17,247 nucleotides of DNA from Pseudomonadota bacterium. GTDB lineage: Bacteria; Pseudomonadota; Alphaproteobacteria; Rhizobiales; Hyphomicrobiaceae. The stretch covers positions 1 through 17,247 of the forward strand of contig JAEYPL010000314.1 of the NCBI GenBank assembly GCA_023410905.1. Reading direction: 5' to 3'. The notes under the pieces are model-generated. The model was not told the DNA's origin and did not search any database. It saw only the letters and a program-made list of their open reading frames with translations. Positions 7,100-13,532 of this stretch are shown here, in pieces (the stretch's first letter is position 1; every line of letters starts with the position of its first letter). A program made the translations under genes and the position numbers.

Positions 7100-9778
7100 C
7101 TAACTCGCGAGCGCCTTCTCGATGGCCGTGATGGCGTCGGCGGCCTTCGAACCATCGGGGCCGCCGGCCTGCGCCATGTCGGGGCGACCACCGCCACCCT
7201 TGCCGCCGAGCGCTTCCGCGCCGATCTTCACGAGTTCGACGGCACTGTGCGATTTCGTGAGGTCATCGGTGACGCCGACCGCGAGACCAGCCTTGCCATC
7301 CTCGGTCACACCGACAATGGCGACGATCCCTGAGCCGACCTGCTTCTTGCCGTCGTCCACGAGGCCGCGCAGGTCTTTCGGGTTTAGGCCTTGCACCGTA
7401 CGCGAGATCAAGCTGACCGATCCAATTTTCTTGATCCCAACACCAGCGGCTTGCGCGTTACTGGTTGAAGACGCATGACCGACGCCAAGCGCAATCTGGC
7501 GTTTCGCATCCGCGAGCTGACGCTCGAGCTGGCGGCGCTCCTCGACCACCTGCTTCACGCGCTCGACGACATCCTCCGGCTTCGTGCGCAGCAGGCCCGC
7601 AAGCTCGCGCACACGCGCCTCGTTTGCGACGAGATGTGCACGCGCGCCATCTCCCGTGAGCGCTTCGATACGGCGCACGCCAGCCGCGCTCGCGCTCTCA
7701 GCAATCACGTGCACGAGGCCGATATCGCCCGTCCGCCGCACATGCGTGCCACCGCAAAGCTCGACGGACCATGCCTTGTTCGAGCCCGCGAGCGGCAGTC
7801 CCATGGACACGACGCGCACTTCATCGCCGTATTTCTCGCCGAACAGCGCCATGGCGCCGGACTGCATGGCATCCTCGAGACCCATGAGCCGCGTCTCGAC
7901 GGCCGTGTTCTGCGCGATGATCGCGTTCGCAATATCCTCGACCCTGGCGACTTCCTCCGCCGACATCGGCTTCGTGTGCGAGAAATCGAAGCGCAGGCGA
8001 TCGGGCGAGACCATCGAGCCCTTCTGAGCGACGTGCGTGCCGAGAACCTCGCGAAGTGCCTCGTGCAGTAGATGCGTCGCGGAGTGATTCGATCGCGTCG
8101 CCGAGCGTCGTGAATGATCGACGGCAAGCTCGACGGCATCGCCGGTCGCGAACGTACCGCTCTCGACAACGCCCATATGCACGAACAGATCGCCGAGCTT
8201 CTTCTGCGTGTCGGTCACGCGGAAGATCGCGCCTTTCGGTCCGTTGATCTCGCCTTCATCGCCGACCTGGCCACCGGACTCGCCATAGAACGGCGTCTGG
8301 TTGAGGATGAGCGCGCCCTCCTCGCCCTTCTTGAGCGCCGCCGCGGTCTTGCCGCCGGCGATCACGGATTTGACGACGCCTTCCGCCGTCTCGGTTTCGT
8401 AGCCGAGGAATTCGGTCGGACCGACTTGCTCGCGCACTTCGAACCAGATGGTTTCGGTCGCCGCTTCGCCGGAGCCCTTCCAGGCGCGCCGCGCCTCCTC
8501 TTTCTGGTGCTCCATGGCCTTGTCGAAGCCCGCCGTATCGACCTCGATGCCGCGCGCGCGCAGCGCGTCCTGCGTCAGGTCGAGTGGGAAGCCGTAGGTG
8601 TCGTAGAGCTTGAAGGCCGTCGCGCCGGAGAACGTCGCACCTTTCTTGAGCCCCGATGTCTCGTCCTCCAGCAGGCCGAGGCCGCGCTCCAGTGTTTTGC
8701 GGAAGCGCGTTTCCTCATGCTTGAGCGTCTCGGTGATGAGCGGCTGCGCGCGCACGAGCTCCGTGTAGGTATCGCCCATCTGGCGCACGAGCGCGGGCAC
8801 GAGGCGATACATGAGCGGCTCGCGCGCGCCGAGCAGGTGCGCATGGCGCATGGCGCGGCGCATGATGCGGCGAAGCACATAGCCGCGGCCCTCGTTCGAC
8901 GGCAGCACGCCATCCGCAATGAGGAAGCTCGTCGCGCGCAGATGATCCGCGATCACGCGATGCGAGGCCTTGTGCTCGCCCGCAGCCTTGACGCCCGTCG
9001 CATCCTCCGACGCCGCGATCAGCGCCTTGAAGAGATCGATCTCGTAGTTGTCGTGCGTGCCCTGGAGGACGGCCGAAATGCGCTCGAGACCCATGCCGGT
9101 ATCGATCGAGGGCTTAGGCAGGTCGATGCGCTTGCCGCCTTCCAGCGTCTCGTACTGCATGAACACGAGATTCCAGATCTCGATGAAACGATCGCCATCA
9201 GCGTCCGGCGAGCCTGGAGGGCCGCCCGGAATCTTCGGACCATGATCGAAGAAGATCTCCGAGCAGGGGCCGCAGGGGCCGGTGTCGCCCATGGCCCAGA
9301 AGTTATCCGAGGTCGGGATACGGATGATCTTCTCGTCGGCGAAGCCCGTGAGCTTTTTCCAGATGCCGAAGGCCTCGTCGTCCGTGTGATAGACCGTGAT
9401 GTAGAGCTTCTTCGGATCGAGCCCGTACTCTTTCGTGATGAGCTTCCACGCAAGCTCGATCGCCAGCTCCTTGAAGTAGTCGCCGAACGAGAAGTTGCCG
9501 AGCATCTCGAAGAACGTGTGATGGCGCGCGGTGTAGCCGACATTGTCGAGATCGTTGTGCTTGCCGCCCGCGCGGACGCACTTCTGCGACGTGACCGCAC
9601 GCTTGTAGGGTCGCGTCTCCGCGCCCGTGAAGATGTTCTTGAACTGCACCATGCCGGCGGTCGTGAACATCAGGGTCGGGTCGTTACGCGGGACGAGCGA
9701 CGAGGACGGCACATGCTCGTGCGTGTTCTTGGCGAAGAAGTCGACGAACGTGGATCGGATCTGATTGACGCCGGTCAT
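7100..9778 (-). CDS. alaS: Alanyl-tRNA synthetase
   Basis: 892 residues, close to the 876 of E. coli AlaRS. It charges tRNA-Ala and edits mischarged tRNA. In order: the class II catalytic domain with SSSLVPRNDPTLMFTTAGM (25-43) and RHHTFFEMLGNFSFGDYFK (85-103), then GDTGPCGPCSEI (164-175); a tRNA-recognition region around 280-450; the editing domain with zinc-binding HSATH (565-569) and CGGTH (675-679); a helical linker (about 720-765); and the C-Ala (DHHA1) domain ending in GGKGGGGRPDMAQAGG (858-873). All key metal-site residues are present. The ATG at 9778 is chosen because the conserved N-terminus begins there; two further in-frame ATGs lie upstream (9823 and 9793), with no good ribosome site for any. 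recA, a frequent alaS neighbour in alphaproteobacteria, is not upstream here. Confidence 0.98.
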   Translation of the reverse strand: MTGVNQIRSTFVDFFAKNTHEHVPSSSLVPRNDPTLMFTTAGMVQFKNIFTGAETRPYKRAVTSQKCVRAGGKHNDLDNVGYTARHHTFFEMLGNFSFGDYFKELAIELAWKLITKEYGLDPKKLYITVYHTDDEAFGIWKKLTGFADEKIIRIPTSDNFWAMGDTGPCGPCSEIFFDHGPKIPGGPPGSPDADGDRFIEIWNLVFMQYETLEGGKRIDLPKPSIDTGMGLERISAVLQGTHDNYEIDLFKALIAASEDATGVKAAGEHKASHRVIADHLRATSFLIADGVLPSNEGRGYVLRRIMRRAMRHAHLLGAREPLMYRLVPALVRQMGDTYTELVRAQPLITETLKHEETRFRKTLERGLGLLEDETSGLKKGATFSGATAFKLYDTYGFPLDLTQDALRARGIEVDTAGFDKAMEHQKEEARRAWKGSGEAATETIWFEVREQVGPTEFLGYETETAEGVVKSVIAGGKTAAALKKGEEGALILNQTPFYGESGGQVGDEGEINGPKGAIFRVTDTQKKLGDLFVHMGVVESGTFATGDAVELAVDHSRRSATRSNHSATHLLHEALREVLGTHVAQKGSMVSPDRLRFDFSHTKPMSAEEVARVEDIANAIIAQNTAVETRLMGLEDAMQSGAMALFGEKYGDEVRVVSMGLPLAGSNKAWSVELCGGTHVRRTGDIGLVHVIAESASAAGVRRIEALTGDGARAHLVANEARVRELAGLLRTKPEDVVERVKQVVEERRQLERQLADAKRQIALGVGHASSTSNAQAAGVGIKKIGSVSLISRTVQGLNPKDLRGLVDDGKKQVGSGIVAIVGVTEDGKAGLAVGVTDDLTKSHSAVELVKIGAEALGGKGGGGRPDMAQAGGPDGSKAADAITAIEKALAS

Positions 9779-9997
9779 ATTGCGGGCTCGCATCGGTGGG
9801 GCGCGGCAGGCGCGCCTGAACAATCTCTATCGCTGGGGCAGGAACCTGCACCGGTTACGGGTGCCGAGGCGCCGCGGGCGCGGCTCATGGCACCAACTCG
9901 GGGCGCCCGCCGAAACGCGGCGGGTACAAGTCTGGCAGCCCTGCCCGCAGGGCAGGTGTGCAGACGTGTCGCGCCGTGCTGAGAGGCCTCCTTACAC

Positions 9998-10026
9998 TTC
10001 TTAGCGAGGCGCCGAAATACTGTCCA
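9998..10026 (-). promoter_or_regulatory. Candidate promoter for alaS
   Basis: Read on the minus strand, TGGACA (10026-10021) differs from the TTGACA consensus at one position. After exactly 17 bases comes TAAGAA (10003-9998), a partial match to TATAAT. This places a transcription start some 200 bases before the alaS ATG, leaving a leader that includes the 9938-9953 hairpin. The call rests on consensus similarity alone. Confidence 0.35.
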
Positions 10027-10029
10027 CCA

Positions 10030-10059
10030 GCGGTTCGGTAAGGGAGCCCTTACCGCCGC
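10030..10059. repeat. Long inverted repeat upstream of the candidate alaS promoter
   Basis: CGGTAAGGG (10036-10044) and CCCTTACCG (10047-10055) are perfect 9-base arms around a 2-base centre. The symmetry extends outward as GCGG (10030-10033) and CCGC (10056-10059), interrupted only by TT on the left. No T-run adjoins either side, so it is not an obvious terminator. It sits just upstream of the candidate alaS -35 and about 170 bases before the DnaA-domain-IV gene, and fits an operator for either gene. The regulator is unknown. Confidence 0.55.
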
Positions 10060-10229
10060 AGGCCGACATCGGTGCAGTAGCGGCAAACCGGCTGAAACCA
10101 CATCCCGCAAGTTCGCAAGTGAGTTATCCCCGTTCAATTCTTCCGTCCCTACACTGCCCGGGCGTAGGCTTATGTTCCTATTAACAAAAACTGAACCGAG
10201 GGTACGCACTCGACGGAGGCAGCCGGCTC

Positions 10230-10661
10230 ATGACCTCACTAAACATAGAGGTGCACCGCCCGATCCTGTATTCGGGCTCGCCCTCAAGAAGATCACGAAC
10301 ACGTCCAGGCGTACCACGCTCGGAACCGGCCCTGGAGGCCAAGGTCCGATCGGTCCACGACGCGGTGGCCATGGTCTACCGCATCGAGAAGCACCTGCTC
10401 GGCCATCCGACGCGCGGACGCTCCCGCATCGCCTTCGCCCGGCAGGTGGCCATGTACCTCGCCCACGTCACTTTCGGCCTGACGCTCACGACCGTGGGGC
10501 AGGCGTTCGGGCGGGATCGCACGACCGTGTCGCACGCCTGCGCGCTCGTCGAGGATGCGCGGGACAATCCCGAGTTCGACCGCACGCTCGAGTTGCTCGA
10601 AGCCATCGCCAAGCGTCTGGCGAGGACTGACGGGCCTCGCTTGAGCGCCCCTGCAGAGTGA
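10230..10661 (+). CDS. Free-standing DnaA domain IV (helix-turn-helix DNA-binding protein)
   Basis: 143 residues. Residues 65-125 match the C-terminal DNA-binding domain IV of DnaA: RQVAMYLAHV (71-80), then the helix-turn-helix TLTTVGQAFGRDRTTVSHA (85-103). This corresponds to the DnaA signature GRDHTTVxHA of E. coli. The AAA+ ATPase and domain I of DnaA are absent, so it cannot be an initiator itself. The N-terminal 40 residues are basic and low in predicted structure. The histidine of the signature that contacts the DnaA box in E. coli (H434) is arginine here (R97), so the target may differ from the standard box. The ATG at 10230 follows GGAGG by ten bases. The DUF6456 gene begins within nine bases of the stop. 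Binding DNA is well supported; a role in control of replication or transcription is inference. Confidence 0.85.
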   Translation: MTSLNIEVHRPILYSGSPSRRSRTRPGVPRSEPALEAKVRSVHDAVAMVYRIEKHLLGHPTRGRSRIAFARQVAMYLAHVTFGLTLTTVGQAFGRDRTTVSHACALVEDARDNPEFDRTLELLEAIAKRLARTDGPRLSAPAE

Positions 10662-10666
10662 GATCG

Positions 10667-11287
10667 ATGGCCAAAGCATTCAAGGCATCCGCGCCGGATA
10701 CCAAGCGCGCGACCGATCGGCCGCGGGGCAGCCGCACCGCCGCAGCCCGGGAGGCCGGCGGTTCACTGGCGTGGCTGCACAGTCGCCGCGACAAGGATGG
10801 TCAGCCCATGATCAGTGCCGAGCAACTCGCTGCGGGTGAGCGGCTCGCCGGCGATCTCTGGCGCGCCCGCATGACGCCGCGTGTGACTTCAGTATGGACG
10901 GGCGTTCCCGGTGATGCGGGTGGCCGACGCGGCGCGCCTGGTGCCGGCATCGACATTGCGGATGCCGTCATTGCCGCGAAGGCCCGTGTCGAGCGCGCGC
11001 TAAAGGCGGTCGGCCCCGAGTTCGCGGGCCCGCTGATCGACGTGTGCGGTCACATGCTTGGTCTCGATGATATCGAGCGCCTCAACAATCTGCCCATGCG
11101 CTCCGGCAAGATGCTGCTGCGTACGGCATTGACGCGTCTCGCGCGCCACTACGGTCTACTGTCGCCGGAGCATGGCGAGGCCGAGATCGCACGCCGCATC
11201 GCCGGCTGGATGGCAGAGGATGGTGGCGTGACGCTGGACAATTGGCGGGATCAACAGCCGGTAGCTCGCGCGCGCAGCGGTGGCTGA
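10667..11287 (+). CDS. DUF6456 domain-containing protein
   Basis: 206 residues from the ATG at 10667; a GTG at 10658 overlapping the upstream stop would add three residues, and the sequence does not decide between them. The N-terminal 30 residues are basic and probably disordered. A first conserved block is GSLAWLHSRRDKDGQPMISAEQ (about 32-53), followed by AGERLAGDLWRARMTPRVT. A variable glycine-rich linker covers 80-95. A second helical block runs from IADAVIAAKARVERALKAVG (97-116) through GPEFAGPLIDVC and RSGKMLLRTALTRLARHYGL (145-164). I recognise this as DUF6456, a family of unknown function in alphaproteobacteria. No enzyme motif, membrane segment or signal peptide is seen. Near-overlap with the DnaA-domain-IV gene suggests coupled translation and a shared process. 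Confidence 0.8.
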   Translation: MAKAFKASAPDTKRATDRPRGSRTAAAREAGGSLAWLHSRRDKDGQPMISAEQLAAGERLAGDLWRARMTPRVTSVWTGVPGDAGGRRGAPGAGIDIADAVIAAKARVERALKAVGPEFAGPLIDVCGHMLGLDDIERLNNLPMRSGKMLLRTALTRLARHYGLLSPEHGEAEIARRIAGWMAEDGGVTLDNWRDQQPVARARSGG

Positions 11288-11302
11288 ATTCTCCGCATGA
11301 CC

Positions 11303-11360
11303 GCCGCGGGCATAGCATGACGGTATGGTTGCGAAGCGTCTCTTCCCAGCAGCCCGCGGC
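11303..11360. terminator. Inverted repeat in the convergent DUF6456-flavin reductase spacer
   Basis: GCCGCGGGC (11303-11311) and GCCCGCGGC (11352-11360) are perfect 9-base arms separated by 40 bases, lying between two convergent genes. A purine-rich tract (11361-11380) reads as a T-rich tract on the minus strand directly after the flavin reductase stop. The large loop makes it a weak terminator candidate. Confidence 0.35.
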
Positions 11361-11380
11361 AAGAAGAACAAGAAGAAAAA

Positions 11381-11863
11381 CTACCTCGCCTTCAAATCCC
11401 AGAAGTCACCGCGGAAATAGAGCAGCGGCTCGACATCCTCGCGAAAGCGGCATTCGCGCACGCGGCCGATGAAGATCGTGTGCGTGTCGAAAGAATGCTC
11501 CTGCGCCACTTCGCAGTCGAGATTGGCAATGGCGCCTTTCAGCAGCGGCGCGCCTGTTACGAGCGTGTCCCACGTCTCGGGATCGAAGCGCGCCTCGCCT
11601 TCGAGCTTCTTCGAGGAGAAACGCCGCGCCAGCTCTTTCTGGTCGCTGGCGAGGAGGTTGATCGAGAAGGACTGCCCGGAATGGATGGGGGCGTGCGCGC
11701 TCGCGTTGCGATTGACACAGGCGATCACCATGGGCGGGCTGTCGGTGAGCGAGCACACCGCCGTGGCCGTGAGACCTGTCCGGTTGCCCGGTGCTCCGAC
11801 CGCGATGATCGTCACGGCGCCGGCCTGATGGCGCATCACGTTGCGGTATTTATCCGAGTCCAT
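11381..11863 (-). CDS. Flavin reductase family protein
   Basis: 160 residues with the flavin reductase-like, FMN-binding split-barrel fold (HpaC/DszD type). Seen are MRHQAGAVTIIAVG (10-23), NRTGLTATAVCSLTDSPPMVIACVNR (27-52), where small residues bind the flavin phosphate, and HSGQSFSINLLASDQKELARRFS (61-83). The C-terminus LLYFRGDFWDL is typical. Such enzymes use NAD(P)H to make free FMNH2 for a partner monooxygenase. That partner is very likely the upstream gene at 11968-13332, 104 bases away on the same strand. The start is ATG 11863 rather than ATG 11869, because GAGGA ends five bases before the former and would overlap the latter. Preference for NADH or NADPH cannot be read from the sequence. 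Confidence 0.9.
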   Translation of the reverse strand: MDSDKYRNVMRHQAGAVTIIAVGAPGNRTGLTATAVCSLTDSPPMVIACVNRNASAHAPIHSGQSFSINLLASDQKELARRFSSKKLEGEARFDPETWDTLVTGAPLLKGAIANLDCEVAQEHSFDTHTIFIGRVRECRFREDVEPLLYFRGDFWDLKAR

Positions 11864-11923
11864 GCTCATCCTCGCGGCCCGACTTTTCTCACGGGCACTC
11901 GTGCAGCGTAGCGAACCGCGCCG

Positions 11924-11950
11924 CCGATGCAAGCCGTGACGCCGCATCGG
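11924..11950 (-). repeat. Hairpin in the monooxygenase-flavin reductase spacer
   Basis: CCGATGC (11924-11930) and GCATCGG (11944-11950) are perfect 7-base arms around 13 bases, beginning 17 bases after the monooxygenase stop. No T-run follows. It may protect the upstream message or reduce read-through into the reductase gene; the function is unproven. Confidence 0.35.
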
Positions 11951-11967
11951 TGGTCAGCGCGCACCGC

Positions 11968-13332
11968 TCAGTTCTTGAGCTTCCAGTCGCCGATCTCGGC
12001 CCGCGCGAGGCCAAGATTGTCGCGCAGCGTCGGCCCCTTGTAGTCCTTCTGGTGCAGGCCGCGGCGCTGCAGCTCCGGCACGACCATGCGCACGAAGTCC
12101 TCGTACCCGCCGGGTAGATGCGTCGCCGCAACCACGAAGCCGTCGCACGCGCGTCCCGTAAACCACTCCTCGAGCCCGTCCGTGACGTCTTTCGCAGTGC
12201 CGACGAAGCGCGGGAACTCCCGCACCGTCCCGCGGTTCGAGAACTTGACGAAATCGCGGATGGTCGGATTCTTTTTGCCGGAAAGGTTGACGACGCGATC
12301 GAGGATGGCGCGCAGGCCGGATATGCGCTTCAGCTCGTCATCGTTGAAGGCCTCGTCCATGCCCTTCGAATAGAAATCGAAGTTCAAAGCCTCCGACAGC
12401 AGTGCCAGGCCGTCCACTGGCTTCGCCAGCTTGTCGATCACGGCCATCTTGTCCTCGGCCATGCTCTTCGTCTCGCCGGTGACGGCGTAGATAGCCGGCG
12501 CCACACGCACTTCATCAGGATTGCGGCCGCACTTCGCGACGAGATCCTTGAAGTTCGCGTAGTTCTTCTTGCCGATATCGATATTGGGATACACGCAGAA
12601 GACGAGCTCGCCCCATCGCGCCGAGAAGACCTGACCGCGGCCCGACTGCCCGGCCTGGATGACGACCGGCCTGCCCTGCTGGCTGCGCGGCACGGGGAGC
12701 GGTCCCTTCGAGCGGAACCAGCGGCCCTGATGATCGAGGCGATGGACCTTGTCGGGGTGCGCGAAAAGCCCGGACTGCTTGTCGATGACGATCGCGTCAT
12801 CCTCCCAGCTATCCCAGTGGCCGAGCACGACCTCCATGAACTCGTCGGCCTTGTCGTAGCGCAAGTCGTGCTCGGGATGTTCCGACTGCGAGAAGTTCAT
12901 GGCTTCCGAGTCATTGAGCGACGTCACGACGTTCCAGGCGCTGCGGCCGCTCGACATGAGATCGAGCGTCGCGAATACGCGCGCGACGTGGAACGGCTCG
13001 TAATACGTCGTCGAGTACGTCGAGCCGAGGCCGAGCCGGCTCGTCGCTGTACTCATGATGGAGAGGATCGTCGTCGGGTCCATCTTCACGACGCGCACGC
13101 CATTCGCGATCGCTTCGCGGTGGTCGCTGCCGAGAATGTCCGGCATGGCGAGGCGGTCGTCGAAGAAGCCGAGATGGAATTTTCCGTACTCGAGCGTGCG
13201 CGCGATCCGCATGAAATACTCGGGGCCGAGAAAGTCGGTCGCCGAATGAGGATGGCGCCACGAGCCGACGTAGTTCGAGCAGTTCTGCGCCTGCAGGAAC
13301 CCGATCAGCAACATCTGGCGTTGTTTGCTCAT
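11968..13332 (-). CDS. FMN-dependent monooxygenase, NtaA/SnaA/DszA family
   Basis: 454 residues, a luciferase-like TIM-barrel monooxygenase that uses FMNH2 and O2. Family signatures are the N-terminal GSWRHPHS (23-30), FHLGFFDDRLAM (52-63), SGRSAWNVVTS (128-138) with AMNF after it, LRYDKADEF (157-165), HPDKVHRLDHQGRWF (192-206) and VPRSQQGRPVVIQAGQS (214-230). Characterised relatives attack nitrilotriacetate, EDTA, dibenzothiophene sulfone, pristinamycin precursors or dimethyl sulfide, so the substrate cannot be named. A linked flavin reductase supplies FMNH2. The ATG at 13332 has GGGAG about six bases upstream; 18 further in-frame codons upstream lack a ribosome site. A TGTCCGGACA palindrome (13361-13370) lies 29 bases ahead of the start. 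No transporter or regulator gene adjoins. Confidence 0.92.
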   Translation of the reverse strand: MSKQRQMLLIGFLQAQNCSNYVGSWRHPHSATDFLGPEYFMRIARTLEYGKFHLGFFDDRLAMPDILGSDHREAIANGVRVVKMDPTTILSIMSTATSRLGLGSTYSTTYYEPFHVARVFATLDLMSSGRSAWNVVTSLNDSEAMNFSQSEHPEHDLRYDKADEFMEVVLGHWDSWEDDAIVIDKQSGLFAHPDKVHRLDHQGRWFRSKGPLPVPRSQQGRPVVIQAGQSGRGQVFSARWGELVFCVYPNIDIGKKNYANFKDLVAKCGRNPDEVRVAPAIYAVTGETKSMAEDKMAVIDKLAKPVDGLALLSEALNFDFYSKGMDEAFNDDELKRISGLRAILDRVVNLSGKKNPTIRDFVKFSNRGTVREFPRFVGTAKDVTDGLEEWFTGRACDGFVVAATHLPGGYEDFVRMVVPELQRRGLHQKDYKGPTLRDNLGLARAEIGDWKLKN

Positions 13333-13360
13333 GTCTGCTCCCCAGGGCGGTGCGCTTTGT

Positions 13361-13370
13361 TGTCCGGACA
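13361..13370. promoter_or_regulatory. TGTCCGGACA palindrome before the monooxygenase gene
   Basis: A perfect 10-base palindrome 29 bases upstream of the monooxygenase ATG. The identical sequence lies at 5645-5654 before the PrpD-like gene, and I found no other copy in the window. Its location between likely promoter and start codon suits a repressor site. The 200-base spacer (13333-13532) otherwise shows no gene. Confidence 0.4.
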
Positions 13371-13532
13371 CGTACCTAACCCACATCCGCGTGCCTTGTC
13401 ACCAGAGGGCGACCGCGCATCGGCGCACAGGGGCGGAACGTTTTTGCATGGGCGGGGGGCGTGTCGAAGCAGCCTGGCCGCTCCTGCGTCACCGGCTGCA
13501 AAGTACCCGGGCTCCCGAAGGCCGCGGAATAG

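Larger units (their letters stand above)
9779..10229. other. Divergent intergenic region between alaS and the DnaA-domain-IV gene
   Basis: 451 bases without a supported gene; long frames on both strands show no family features. It contains, from left: a 6-base-pair hairpin with a 4-base loop (9938-9953, GCCCTG/CAGGGC), which would lie in the alaS leader; a candidate leftward promoter (9998-10026); a long inverted repeat (10030-10059); a DnaA-box-like TTATCCCCG (10124-10132); an AT-richer stretch with TATTAA (10179-10184); and GGAGG (10215-10219), ten bases before the rightward gene's ATG. No convincing rightward promoter pair was found. Confidence 0.6.

Noticed and set aside
8114..9982. 622-codon rightward open frame
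   Set aside because: It is antisense to alaS, with no family features and a composition typical of a shadow frame.
10030..10059. Intrinsic terminator
   Set aside because: The stem is strong but neither strand has a T-run after it, and it lies between divergent genes where a terminator is not expected.
11325..11420. 31-codon rightward frame encoding a lysine-rich small protein
   Set aside because: It has no ribosome site, and its last 40 bases are antisense to the conserved end of the flavin reductase gene. The lysine run comes from the purine-rich tract in the spacer.
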